Shown here: positions 23,037 through 38,400 of the stretch, piece after piece
How positions within the stretch are numbered: the first letter of the stretch is position 1
How the letters are laid out: each line of letters begins with the position of its first letter
From: Nymphaea colorata
Taxonomy: Eukaryota; Streptophyta; Magnoliopsida; Nymphaeales; Nymphaeaceae
Assembly (NCBI RefSeq): GCF_008831285.2
Contig: NC_045139.1
Span: 17,156,354 to 17,220,353 of the forward strand
Direction of reading: 5' to 3'
Length of the DNA: 64,000 nucleotides
The notes under the pieces: generated by a model
Told to the model about the DNA's origin: nothing
The model's input: only the letters and a program-made list of their open reading frames with translations
Databases searched by the model: none
Program-made: the position numbers and the translations under genes

Positions 23037-23777
23037 GTGTAATGAACAGGTCGTCCTGTCCTAAGAGACAACAATTGAATGACCTTTAAGGTTGACAGTT
23101 GTCTTCTTTTTTGTTGGATTAGTGTAGAATGCTTCTATATACATTTTCACCGTCTGTGCATCTATATACGTCAAGCCAGATGGGGCACAATCCCTTCACT
23201 TCTCAAAAGTGGCATTGAGAACGCAGCTGAGGGTAGTCTTGTAAGAGGGTCTATGCGTCCCCGGCCAAAGAAAAAAAGAAGACAGAGAAAAATAAAACAC
23301 CCTGTCGTATTTCTCGCCTAGCGAACTTGCGATAGAATGCAGATATTGCGTTACTCTTCGTTATCTCTTTACTTGCCTCTTTACATTCTGCTTTCTCTCT
23401 CCCTATCTGCCATATACTACACGGAGCTAACCTTCTTGTCTTACTTCTTTCGCTGCCGTCCTTCTTGTTTTATTGCTCCTTTTAGTAGTCTACAATGGAG
23501 GAGGGGCCGTAGATTTAGAGAAGAAACGCAGAAGGTGGTAGGAGGAAGAGGTGGTGGTGGTGGAGGGGGCAGAAAGAAAGAAAGAGGCGTCTTATGCTCA
23601 TAGAGGCGGCGGGTCTAGACCTGACGTCGACACTGAGGAGAAGATTGTCGCCAGTTAGATGGTCGATGTTTATGAGGGAGAAGAGGCCACCCGGCAACCC
23701 AAGAGGGTGGCCAAGATCCATAATCACGGAAAGGACAGTTCCGTCTTTTCCTTATTTCTCGCTCTCTTTATGTTCTG
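23037..23777. repeat. Right arm of large inverted duplication
   Basis: Reverse-complement match of the left arm. The frame matching the left-arm peptide has a stop (GCCAGTTAGATGG where the left arm has GCCAGTGAGATGG). The sequence diverges after GTTCTG at 23,777, so no downstream exons follow. It is a dead copy of the putative 5' region. Confidence 0.92.
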
Positions 23778-25549
23778 TCAGACCTGCAAAATAAACGTGA
23801 CATTTATAAAGGCGAGGAAGATCTATTCAACTTTTTCGCTTCCACAATAGACAGACTTCCTGTGCGGGACTATGAAGATGGCGCCCGTTGACCTCTATGG
23901 TCATTAATTTCGAGTTTTCAAGTTTATCTAAGCCCTTATTGGCATGGTATAATGAATTCACATGCAATATTGATGTACCGTGATCAGTTCTTTGCCCAGC
24001 TCATAACCTTTGTATCAATATAGCTTGAGTAGTGAGTACCAAAATGAACTCACAATGTAAAACCTGCTATTTTTCCATTAGTTAATGGAGTGACTGAAAT
24101 CACAAAAGAGAAAGAAGAAACGAAAATTGAATTACACATTGAAACTGGAAGAAAGGAAGCCCTCATTGAGATGCTTGCAATTTGTCTTCACTAGATCTGC
24201 ACATGCACCCATCTGGATGGCAAAGAAACCCTAACATCACCAACTCACCATTGCTTATGTTCCTTCCTTTCCTCTACAAATCAACCGAGTGTTAGGGAGA
24301 GTTTTGAAGGAAAAGAAACATATACCCAGCAAGAGTTAAGAAAAGAAGGGTATCGATATACTCTCAACTTCAAGTACACTGACCTATGGTTATCTACACA
24401 TTTGGCCATGCTTTAAGAAGGAAACATGTTGTTGCATCTCATCAAGGAATGCTTCCTTGCCTCGTTAATGTCCCATTATGATCTGAAGTGGGGGAACAAA
24501 ACACTATCAACCCTCCCATTACTGCCATCTTCCCTCCTCGCTATAGCGGCACAAAATACTAAAATCCCCAAAACCAGAACCCTTGAATCAAAATAGAAAA
24601 CCCTAACCACTAACAACAGATGGATGAAGTCAATCATGAGATCGAGAGTGGGGAAGAGAGAGGGATTGCAGATATATATATATTCCTATGCCGTGCAAAC
24701 CAGAGTAGATGGTTTCAAGTTGCAAATGCAAGTTTGTGGTGGGCAAGATGAAATGGGTTGGACTTTGTTTTTTTTCTCGAACCTTATACACTTTTTTTTT
24801 TTTTTTTACATCCTAGGCAGTTAAAGTTAAACACCATGGTTGAATATTTTTAGATAATCGAGGGAGGACCGTGTAAGTTGGTGGTGGGCAAGTGAATGAG
24901 AATTTTTTCAATATTTCTTTTCTTTTTTTAATTTACTTTAATTTTTAAAATCTGTTCTTAAATGAACGCAATGAAAAATAAACAAATTCACCCCCAATTC
25001 AACGGGGCCGATACAATACAATTTTACGTATCATTTCATATAATCATATGCCTCTAATATGGATGCTGATTACTATTGGTAGTTTTTGTTTTTTTTTTTA
25101 ATATTTACTTATGGAAAAAGTTGCAATGTAAAAATTTTAAATTAAGTCATGTCTTAAAGTTTTAACATTCTGAGGTCTAGTAGACACATCATTTAAGTGT
25201 CACGTATCATTTACAACTCAAAAGAGTAATATACTAGAACGTGACTGCGACCATATGATTCAAATCTCATATCCCATAAAATATAAGTTGCCTTGTCACC
25301 CATGTACTTTATACCCCTTGCATCAAAGTTTTGGTGGTAATATATGAAAATATTAACATCAAAATAAGTAAAGTTTGTAAGGTTGGGGTGGGCAGCTGCC
25401 CACACTAGCCACCATGTGGCTCCACCACTGCTTTGTTGGTTTAAGCATTTGTTTTCTTCCTTTAATATTTATTTTAAACATTTGACAGATGCAAAAACTT
25501 GTGATCTCTTTTGTTCGTCAAATGGTGGGTTGTATGGGTGAGTTTAATG
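23778..25549. other. Intergenic, no gene seen
   Basis: AT-rich with T-tracts. Part of it (25,334-25,432) belongs to a dispersed repeat also present inverted at 30,706-30,800. Confidence 0.5.
25334..25432 (+). repeat. Dispersed repeat ending GGGCAGCTGCCCACACTAGCC
   Basis: Shares about 95 bases with 30,706-30,800 in opposite orientation, including AATAAGTAAAGTTTGT and a GTGGCTCCAC end. A related GGGCAACTGCC(C/T)ACACTAGCC core is also in both A blocks (near 10,908 and 15,101). Confidence 0.75.
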
Positions 25550-25550
25550 T

Positions 25551-26346
25551 TTTTTCATTAAACGTGTATAGTTTTTCACCAAGGAACGCCACCATGAGCG
25601 TTGGTTGCACAATGCATAAACCAAGCTTAAATAGTTGTTGGGATTCTTTCATTAAATCTCTCTAGAATGGTTGCCTTTCAACTTTATCGTCAACATCCTC
25701 TCTCAAACTGGACGATGGATCTAAAAGTCCATGTTTGCTGCAGAACTTTGTAAAATGTGATCATGTCATCTCTTTGACAGTGATTTCCCGAACCAATAAA
25801 AACCAGTGATGTATTTGGCGGTGACGAAAGCAGTGATGTATTTGGTCATCTAAAAGTCACTTATGGGCTTCATTCTTCTTCGTTAAGCATCCGGCTCTGA
25901 TACCAAGTTAAAAAAATAAAGAAGAAGTAAAACCAATAAAAACCAGCAATGAAAAGATTTTTTTCATTATACGTACATGGTTTTTCACCATGGAATGCCA
26001 CAATGAGCCTTGGTTACACAATGCATAGAATGAGCTTAAATAGTTGAAGTTCTTATAATCTTGGCAACGATAAACAAGATAAATTAAATCTGATTTTTAT
26101 GAAAAGATTTTTTTTCCTTTATCATTAATTTTGCTTGATCTTGCTGCGATTCTTTCCTTAAATTTCTCTAAAACGGTTGTCTTTCAACCTATGCCACTAT
26201 AATATTTTCAACAATAAACATGGAATTAAATCTGATTTTTGTGGAAAGTTTTTTTTTTCCTTTATCATTAATTTTGATTGACTTTGTTGAGATTTTTTCC
26301 TTGAATATCTCTAAAACGGTTGCCTTTCAACCTTATCGTTAATAGA
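25551..26346 (-). mobile_element. Small LTR-retrotransposon remnant (TRIM-like?)
   Basis: Two direct repeats, 25,551-25,697 and about 25,961-26,346, share TTTTTCACCA(A/T)GGAA(C/T)GCCAC and AGCTTAAATAGTTG. The right repeat carries extra internal duplications. Between them, at 25,894-25,905 on the minus strand, lies TGGTATCAGAGC, the initiator-Met tRNA primer-binding site of plant copia and TRIM elements. The internal region of about 260 bases has no coding frame. The lack of gag/pol suggests a TRIM or a heavily deleted element. Termini and target duplication were not resolved. Confidence 0.55.
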
Positions 26347-28498
26347 ACAAGATAAGGGTAGTGGAGGAGCAAGCACTACAACACATAAGGAATTGAACAC
26401 AATAATACATTAAATTTGGTTCTCTCTCTCTCTTTCTCACACGCACACGCATATGTATACACATGCATATGTATACACGCAGGCTGTGTAGTGCGTTTAA
26501 TTAGAGGCTGACTGTCAGAAACATGAGAGGTCAGAAACAGATCATCCACTATTTTTAGCCATGCAAAGCAGCAAGAACACCAACCGTTAATTTAATGAAG
26601 AAAAACAATTTATCGGGTATCAAAGGCTCACTTGCAAATCCTTTGTAACGAAGGTTTAACTCAACACCACCACTTAAGAGACAGCAAAGAAGACAATCTG
26701 CACTAGCATTTGATTCCCACAAGCAAGACGTCTAGAGAGAGAAAGAGAACCTTATGGTGCAGGTCGCAGTGGGCAGGAAACAAGGGAGGAAAAGGGAATG
26801 GATCGATGGAACTTCTTCAGACCACCTGCGACTTCCCTGACATTTGGCCGGTTCGGGTTCCAAATGGCTCGCGAACATCCGGACCGGGCCAAGCTTGACA
26901 TCGGGTCTGTGGGTCCGACAGAGCTCGGGCTACCCTGATAGGTGAAACCGGAGTTGGTCTAACCCGACACTTGAAATCAAGCTGGATTAATTTCAACTCA
27001 ATTAAAATTTAAAATATATATTTTAATATAAAATAATGTATAAATATAATTAATTATACAAAATATTATAATCATATATAAAAAATTAAAAAAATAATAT
27101 TAAACAAATCTTATCAAATCCAGTATAGTCAGGTTTATGAGGCAGGCCCAGTGCTTCGGGCTTGAGCCGGGTAGAGCATTGTCCATTAACCAACCTGATA
27201 CCCAAACTTATCCTAAGTCAATTGGAATTATCAACTAAATATATGTTCTTGGTTGTCAAATATTGAAGTTTGTTATTTTGTAAAATAATAAGATGCTACA
27301 TGATTCTACATAAATACTTATATTACATGCTATTTAGTTTTAATTAATACAAAAATTAAATATATCTATTTATTAAAAATACATTATAAAAAACTGAGTC
27401 GTCAAATCAACTCTCTAACACGATGATTCAGTCTGCCCTGATTCAAATCCGAGTACCATCAATACCCGTACCGGCCTACCCACTCGTACAGCAGTGTAAA
27501 ATGTTGGATCTGTGCTTTTGAGACTGAATCGGATCCGAAATCGGACATTTGCACGTGCCCTGTATTGGCATTTTAATCAAATTTCACGTTCGTTTTGTCT
27601 CGGACTCGAATCCCGAATTCAAATTATCGATTCCAACTTTATAACCTTTCTCGTCGAGGGATAAACCAATTGGGTCTTTGTACGGGTCGTAACTTTAGAT
27701 CCAATGACATGCCCGCTAATTAATTAACCAACCAAGTCGGATTAGTTTCTTTTCTTCCGTATCATACTCGAAGGATCCAAGCCAAAGGAACATCAACTGG
27801 ATCTATCAAGTAATGGAATCGAATTGTGCGATCTGATATTTTGAACAGTTGATGAACTTTGGATTTAGTTTTAAGAACACAAACCGGTTCAGCTTAGATC
27901 TTGATTAGCCTTTGCTTAGTCAGACCTGATTGGGTTCATATAATCTGCAATGGATTTTTGTTAACCAAAACTGGATCAGGTTCGCATATGTATTCAAATT
28001 TTAGTTGCAGTCGGGTTCAATTAAGATTCAGATCCAGATTTAGACGCAATGAGAATAACTTATGTTGAAACTTAAAAGGTAGAAACAACTAAACTATTTG
28101 TTAGGGCATTCCACTTGTAATTCCTTAATGCCTTAACACACAAGTCGCCCTCCCAATCAAGTTGGTGGTTTTTTTTTTTTTAATCTTAACGTTTTTTAAT
28201 AATTGTAAAATCATTTAAGTGTTCGAGCTTCAGATGCACCCAATAAAAATACATAACTTTAATCACGAAAATTACACCAAAAAAAAAAAAAGAAAAAGAA
28301 ACAGTACAACAAAAAACTTTGTAATAAAAACAGATTAAATTCAGGAGGATAAATGAAATATGTTCAAATCTTGGCGTGTGTTTGTTCTTCCTTGAAAAAC
28401 AAAGTATACTTCTGTAAAGTATTCATCTAAATTTTTGTTACCATCAGATTGATTACTTAGCTGACATAACTTGCGTCATTATTAACAAACTTGTATTC
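26347..28498. other. Intergenic, repeat-derived in parts
   Basis: Contains GGGTCCGAC/CTAACCCGAC-type low-complexity sequence around 26,850-26,960 flanking a very AT-rich core (27,000-27,110), a pattern common in plant DNA-transposon derivatives. Rest AT-rich without a convincing gene. Confidence 0.5.
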
Positions 28499-30480
<1,982 letters not shown>

Positions 30481-32358
30481 TCCTTTGTGGGTCCCACATA
30501 AAACGGATTTTATATCATTTTTTGGATCTCAGAGCCAAAACTATCAAACACACCCTTAGGCTAGATGATCTCAAACCTTCCACTCTGCCGCTGGCTGGTG
30601 AAATTCACTGTTTGTTTACATAGTCGATTTCATGCTGCCATGGCTTGAGATCCAAAAGCAAATGTAGCCTTAAGTTGAAAAAATTCAATAGTTAACACAG
30701 TGTGGTGGAGCCACATGGCGGCTAGTGTGGGCAGTTGCCCACATCAGCCTCACAAACTTTACTTATTTTTATGTTAATAATTTCATATATTTAGTTGTTT
30801 ATATATATAGGTGCTCCTTAAAACATTAAAGTTATTGAACTAGTGCTCCCACCAGCTAAAATTCCTGTCTCCGCTATCCTTATGTTATGTTATGTAATGT
30901 TGGCATGATCAAGTTGGGGTGCCAATAAGAGGTTCATTCACGTGGCGCTTTTGAAGTTAGATGGAAGAAGGTTCACATTGGCATGTTTTTGGCACATACG
31001 TTAAGAACATCATATGAAATATGATATGTTTATGTGCAACTTTTGGTTGTTGTAATGTCCATAATCGTATCATGTTTCTCTCAAAAATATAATGTTTTTT
31101 CACCAAACACAATCTGATACAAACATCCATGTTAGCCACCTAAGTCAGATATTCTTCTTCTAATCAAACAGAAAAATGTGTAAAAGACGTTATAAAACTT
31201 TGTCAGTTAAAATGTAATTATCAAAACATTAAACCAATCTAGCCGAACAATTAGCTGCTAATCTGGAAATGAATAGGATGTACATTAGCCGGGTTCCAGC
31301 GGCCAAGCTTGAGCCAGCTCCAACTAAGCTAGAGCTCTAGTTTAACTTGTGTTTGAATTCATTAGCTTGAGCTTCACTCGTTTCAAATCCAGTAAGCTTA
31401 ACTCAAATTGAGTTTTTTTTATTAAACGAGTCGAGTTTGAGTCCAACTTGAACGAGTTCGAGCGGAGTTAAGTTAGAGTTGACAAACTTGTTTCAGATGT
31501 GAATTGCATGAAAGATGAAATCAGTTTTGTACAAAAAAATATCGTTTTATTTTTATTGCAAGTGGATAGCTTGATAAAATTCAGGCGATATTTGCTTCGG
31601 GGAAATTGGAGGGCAGGTTTTTTCCCTGACAAATTTCTGACAACGGGCCCACTTTTAGTTAATATTTCCTGTGACGGACTATATTTTTTATGGATTTTTC
31701 ATTCAAGGGGCGCACTTTTTTACCATTGACGAATGTGAACCTGCTCCCCAGACTTTTTTGCCTCATGTCTCATGAGTTAACCTCAGTTCTGTCTTTCTAA
31801 AGGTTGGGTTTGCATATTATTTAAGTAATATTCACTGCATTTTTTTTTGTATAAGCAGCTCATTTGTAATATATATATATATATATCTCTGTGTGTGTTA
31901 TAAAATGCAATATTATACATGTAATATATAGTTTCTTAACCATTTAAGAGTCAAAATGTAATCCCTCAGTCTTTTGATGATCCAAATAATCAATAGCTGA
32001 AAATGCATTAAAACTTGAATAAGGAAACATAAATAAGTAGATACATCGAAGGTTTTCGATCATATTCAAATCTTATCCTGATTACACACACAGTTTTTAG
32101 TTCTAATTGTGTAGCTTTTTGATATTTTGAAATTCAATGGAAAAAAATAAGAATATTTTTCATCCGTTTAGCACGAAATAAAAACCCGTGTCCGAAAATA
32201 GGCATTAAAATGGTTACGGAAAAGCGGTACTGGAACGTCATATACGGACAATGTAGGTCGCTAGAGAGATATTATGTTCTTAAAACATAACGACCATTGA
32301 CATGCGACAGAATAAGGTACACGAAAATATCAGCGCGATCCTCTCTCTCACTCTTACG
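30481..32358. other. Intergenic, upstream of MRL1
   Basis: Includes the inverted dispersed repeat at 30,706-30,800 and a GAGCTTGAGCT/CGAGTTTGAGT-type degenerate repeat at 31,290-31,470, typical of plant non-autonomous elements. No gene recognised. Confidence 0.5.
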
Positions 32359-32382
32359 ATGTGGCTGATGAATCCTATCTGA
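32359..32382 (+). promoter_or_regulatory. Short upstream ORF in putative MRL1 leader
   Basis: ATGTGGCTGATGAATCCTAT continues to a TGA: seven codons, ending about 80 bases before the MRL1 ATG. A CT tract (about 32,438-32,454) lies between them. It is a uORF only if transcription starts upstream of 32,359, which the sequence alone does not show. Confidence 0.35.
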
Positions 32383-32463
32383 AGTTCTTCTCCTCCTCTT
32401 CTTCTTTCTTTCTGTTGTCTCCAATCCAAACACTTCAACTCTCTCTCTCTCTCTGTAGCATCG

Positions 32464-35400
32464 ATGGAGTTGAGATGCGTTGCGGAACGTCAGATCGTGG
32501 CATCATTCCCTTCCCAATTCTCTTTCCCGGCGTCCCGAGGCAGGGAGCTCATTCTCACTCGTCCGGACTCTATCCGGTTCATCTTCCCTGGGTTCAATAG
32601 GAAGAGGTTAGGGCTTCGGCGGCACCGTCGCTCCTTCTGCCAAGCCACTCTTCTCGAGGGCCCAGCCTTCGTCCTCGTGGTAGCTGCCGCTGCCGCAGCC
32701 GCCGCTGCGCTTCCTCTCTACCTCTTCGGCGAGAGTCGACGAGACGGACGCGGAGCGAGGGCTTCGGACGAGACGGAATCCGCTGAGGTGAAGTAGCTAC
32801 AGTTCCGAGTCTTGATGCTGTTGTTTGATGCTCTTATTTTGAGATTTCATAGAATTGTATGTCATAGATGTGTTGACATTTCATGGTTTTCGCCTCTTTG
32901 TGTTTCTTGAAGATGTATGTTTTTTTTGTGTGCTTGCTGGAATCGGCATTGCCTAGGTTGAAATCTTGGTTGCATTGCTTCTGATAAGGGTTTAGGTCTC
33001 AAGGAATTGGAAATGTGGTTGAATTGGGGTCTAGTTCAAACCAAAAACGACTGGGTTCATGATCAAAGGCTTTTCGTTCTGATACTTATGAATTGAGGAG
33101 ATCCATCTTTTTTTTATTTTTAACGTAACCACGTCACTCCATTTTGGTAATTGAAAGGATTGATCTCAACATAATAGTAGACCTGCACCAACTATTTTTG
33201 GAGAGAGAGTTGCTGCTGGTGATTTGGCGTTCATGGAGAAACATGGTGCTGGGCAAGGATCAAGTGGATCGATATTGTTTGAAACGTACGTAAAATCATG
33301 GTTTTAATTGGTAATGAGAAGTTCCAACTTGCTTATGCCTAAAGAAAAATAGTTCAACAGATACCCGATAGTTGAATCCTGGAAACTCAGCCAGAACTCC
33401 GATGCAATACCGTTGCATGGTATAACCTGTAAAAGGTTGCATACTTGCATTCCATGCCAGATGCATGGACGACATCTGAATAACAGAAAGTACACAAATG
33501 CATGAGACAAACTCTTATGATGACAACCGAATAACATGAAAGCAGAGAGGCGACACTGATAACAACAATTGACATGAAGAACACAAAGAGGTGACACTGG
33601 CAATGAGAACTAAGTAACATGAAGAAGGATCACACAGATAACAGGGGCTCTCTAATAGGTAACAACAACTGCCATTACTCTAATGTAAAAACATAAAAAA
33701 TGTGTCATGATTCCACAAAGTGCATCTAGATAGGAGGAAGTATCTTGGATGAGGCATACGAGGACCAGGTGACATTGGTTCCATTAGTAAAGCTTTTCTA
33801 ATTGACTATCAATTTTTTCTTTTCTGATATTGGCAAATTTTTGAATCTGGATGCATAGCCTGTGATCCATCTCTTTATTTGTAACTTTATTCAACAATTT
33901 TGTGTTCAATAAACCCTATGGTTGGATGCACCTTTACTCAATTGTTTGATCCTTTTTCTATACTTTTCACATTATGGGACTCCAACCCCCATGCCACCAC
34001 CACACCAACCCCACCACAACCTTCTGCTTTGAAAATACTGTTCATTGTCTTTTTAATTTTTAACCTTCTAACATTTGCGCTTACTGTATAGTTTTCAGTT
34101 CCGCAGGACCTGGATGTCCAGGAAAGTCTTGCGCCCAAAAGATCCGGAGTCACAAGGGTTTCCTTGTCTTCAAAGGAAAATGACATGCACGTATGCCCTG
34201 ATGTACATGATTTTAGTCTACAATTGATGGAATCTTCCACCTCTATTCAGGATTCGGCCAAGGAAATGCACTATGCTGATGGCTCTTTATCGTATTCCAA
34301 GAAAATGTCACCTTCGGAGCCTAAAGCAGTTGAAAATGGACTAAGGGAGGAAGTTTGTGAGAAGCAATTAGAAGGGCTTGGTTTTGATGTTTCATCTTCA
34401 ATTGGTGTCCACCAGTCTGATGAAATTTTTAAGCAAACTATGCAGAATGCGGCTACACTATCTGGGGTTTCTGGTGAATCAGATTCCACTATCCTTTTAG
34501 TCGCAAATGAAAATCTTTTGGTAGACAGTCTAGAAGAAGCAAAACTACATGGAGAACTATCTGAAGTAACCATTGAACCGGTTGTTCCACATGTGGTGTC
34601 AAGCGATTCAGGTCAATGGGATTCAAATAGTTTGTTGGTTACAAAAGAGCATTTTTCAGCACATGCTTCAAAAGGAACAAAGCAGGATGGGGCTGTATTG
34701 GGTTCAACAATTATACCAGCTTTTCATTATTCTCCTATTACTCTGGAGGTTACTGATGCAGATACTGATGCTGGCAACAGATCACATGATGGAGTAACTA
34801 AAGAAGGTGAACCACAAGTCCGCAATATGAATGGATCTTCTGATGGACTTCATGGAGCCGATCCTGTTATAGATTTTGAAGAAGAAGAACATGTGGAAGG
34901 GTCCAAACCAGATGCAGATTTTAATATGAATGGACAAAATGCAAATGGATTTTCTTCACTGCAAAGCCATCTGCAGCAGACACAAGTAGAACAGTTAACA
35001 CATGATTCATTATTTGCTACAGGTTATGCATGACAAACGTATGCTAATAGTTTTTCTTCATCTAAGAAATTTTCTTGATAAACTTGTCCTGTATTTGCTG
35101 GGTCATAATCCTCTTTTTCATTTAGAAGGTACCTGAGTTTCTTATATGTTTTTACTAAATATGTTATTTTAAAACAGGTAACTCCTTAACACTGTCAGAG
35201 GCTACAGAAAGAAATATCCTTCTCTTCACTGATGAAAAAGAAAACGCTGCCATTGAGAGCAGCTATTCCACTAAGCCAAAGAGTGAATTGGAGAAAAGTA
35301 GTATAAGTTCGTTAAATACTAAAGATCAAAGTTTAACTTGCTCTAGTCTGCTGCTTGAGATTCCCAAAAAGGATGAAAGGAATCCAACTAAGTATATCAG

Positions 35401-38400
35401 CATCTATAATCATCTTTTGAGAGATGGAAGGTACAGATCTTGATCTTAGCCATTTAATTGGTTATTGGAAGGATGTAGTATTGAAATTTAAATGCATTCC
35501 TTTGTCTTGTCACTTGTCAAAAAATGAAGAAAACAATTGATTTGTCCACATTATACACCATCCATTTAATCTTTAGCTCCTTTGATTATAGGTTAAGTGA
35601 ATGCATTGAACTGTTAGAAAGCATGAGAAGGAGGCACTTGCTGGACATGGATAAGGTAGGGCTATTGTACGTTTGCCCTTTTTTTGTTTTTTTTACTATA
35701 TACAATTTTATTTGGAAGAATCTGCAATCCACCCACATATACTGATGAGTTCTTATTTTCCCAACTTATTTTAGGTCTATCATGCGAAATTCTTGATGAC
35801 CTGTAAAACTCAAAAGGCTGTAAGAGAGGCTTTTCATTTTGTTAAGCTGATCGAGAGGCCAAGTCTTAGCACATTTAACATGCTTATGTCTGTTTGTGCT
35901 AGTTCGCAAGATTTTGAAGGTAGTTTTTTTTCCCTTTTAAACAATGGTTCTTATATTCATTAAAAAAACTTGACCATCTAAGTTTCTTGTTTTGAAATGT
36001 TTAACAGGAGCCTTTCAGGTTTTGCAACTTGTTGCAGAAGCTGGACTAAAAGCTGATTGCAAGCTCTGCACGACACTAATATCAACTTGTGCTAAAAGTG
36101 GAAAAGTTGATGCCATGTTTGAAGTAAGCTTCTTATAGTCTTATGTCTAGATGAATTCTTTTTCTCTCTCTTTTTCTTTAAGCATGCTACAATTTCACTC
36201 ATGTTTCAACTAGAGCTAGTGCTTCTTGACATTATGACCGTATTATTTAAGTTTCCTGATTTGCCTTTCAGAGTGAAGCTTCTAATAGTTTTTTTCTTAC
36301 AATTGTTGTGCACTTTTATTCATCTCATGAACTAATGGAAGTGGGACATGAAACTGCATACATGCTTTGATGAGTTGGTGTAGTGGCTTTCCCAAGCTTG
36401 ATGTGATGACATGCTTGTATGTTGGTCTGGAGGGAATCAGATTCTCTTTGGGAAAAAATATAGTTATTATGGTGACAATGCCTTTGAATTGATGTCTATG
36501 TTTCTGGAATCACATGCCACTCTTTTACAATGTTTTCGCTCCTAATTGGGTGATCTTACTTGTGGAGTTTTATTTTCAGTTTTCATGTTTGTTTTGCTCT
36601 TGTTGAGGCTGAACTGTTCACTTGACCAGCTTGATGTACTTTAAAGCTATTGACTCATCCTTGCAGGTTTTTCATGAAATGGTGAGTGCTGGGATTGAGC
36701 CAAATCTTCATACATATGGTGCACTGATTGATGGTTGTGCAAAAGCTGGACAAGTGGCAAAGGCATTTGGTGCCTATGGAATAATGAGATCTAAGGTATT
36801 CTTTAAGCAAGGTTAAAAGGCTTTTTCTATGCACATATATCCTCTAAGAAGCTTGGTGTTTATTCTTTATGGGATTACTAGATAAATATCCTTTTATGCA
36901 GATCCCTTCAACTCTTCTTGTTATTTTACAAGTTTTGCTTGTTGACGATATGTTCTGTTGGTCCAGAAAGTGAATCCAGATCGGGTTGTTTTCAATGCAC
37001 TTATTACTGCATGCGGTCAATCAGGAGCTGTCGACCGTGCTTTTGATGTGTTGGCGGAGATGAGGGCAGAACCACAGCCTATAGACCCGGATCATGTGAC
37101 TGTTGGTGCTTTAATGAGGACATGCTCACAAGCTGGTCAGGTACATTCATGCTTTCAACTTGAAATATTATCAATTTCTGCTTGATATTTATAAGATGGA
37201 GTAGCTTTCTCTGTTTTAGGTTGATCGGGCACTTGAAGTGTATAAGATGATGCACAAATACAACATCAAGGGCACCCCTGAAGTTTACACAATAGCTATA
37301 AACTGCTGCAGCCAAAAAGGTGATCTTGATCAGGCACTAAAAATTTATGATGACATGAAAAACAAGTATGTCCTTCCTGATGAGGTAAGAGCTTTTTCTG
37401 TTTCTCGTAGAGAAGTGGGTCTGAAAGTTTTTCTAACAAAGTATTGTACTTATTAATATTCTTGCAACCTTCCGGTTTGAGCAATTTTCTGTCCTCTGTT
37501 TGGATGCAGGTGTTCTTTAGTGCATTAATAGATGTTGCCGGTCATGCTGGGAAGGTAGATGTTGCATTCAAGATGCTGAAAAATGCAAGAAGACAAGGCA
37601 TTCAACTTGGGAATGTATCATATAGCTCACTGATGGGGGCCTGTTGCAATGTATGCTATTCCACAATTTAATTGTCAATGACTTTTATGTGTGAGGGTGG
37701 ATTGAAGTAGAGTGCTTCCCCTGTTTATAAAGGCAGTGGCTTGTAAAAGTTTTGATGATTTTGGTTCAGCATACTATGGATGTACTGGCTTCTCGCTACT
37801 CTGCACAACCAATATCTTGCTTTCTGCTTATTCTTGTGTTCATTTCTAGCTGCTTGAGATTGAACAACGCTTCATGTATTCATGTGTTGGGAAAGGGCTT
37901 TACTTAACTTTCTGCATTTTTTTTCCAGGCAAAAGATTGGCAGAAAGCATTGGAGCTCTATGTGGAAATTAAGGCCATTAAGTTGCTACCATCAGTATCA
38001 ACCATGAATGCTTTGATCACCTCCTTGTGTATAGCTTCTCTCCATTGGTTTAATTGTTTAAGCTTCACTTGTGCAAAGTAAACTAGGTTTATACTTATTT
38101 TTATTGACAGTTGTTGATTGTTTTGTTTGTTTATATTCCGAAAGAGATTTTTTTTTTTTTTTTTTTGTTGTTACCATCCAGATGAATCTTGCACTTTTGT
38201 TAGAGGGGAATAATTTTTTCTTGAAGCATGCTCCCTTTGCAGGTTAAGAAATGACATGCTGAGGCATCATGCTGATGAGTTCAGGGTGTTATATTTAAGT
38301 AATAGGGTTACACCTGTAAAACGACAATCACAAGTTCAAATGATGCTTACTTTCACAAAAACCACAGGCTATACCTTTTTTCCTGTGTTTTTTCTGTGCT

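Noticed and set aside
21552-23786. Palindrome as a Mutator-like element with long terminal inverted repeats
   Set aside because: The nine bases outside each edge (GAGCACCTC and TCAGACCTG) do not match, so there is no target-site duplication.
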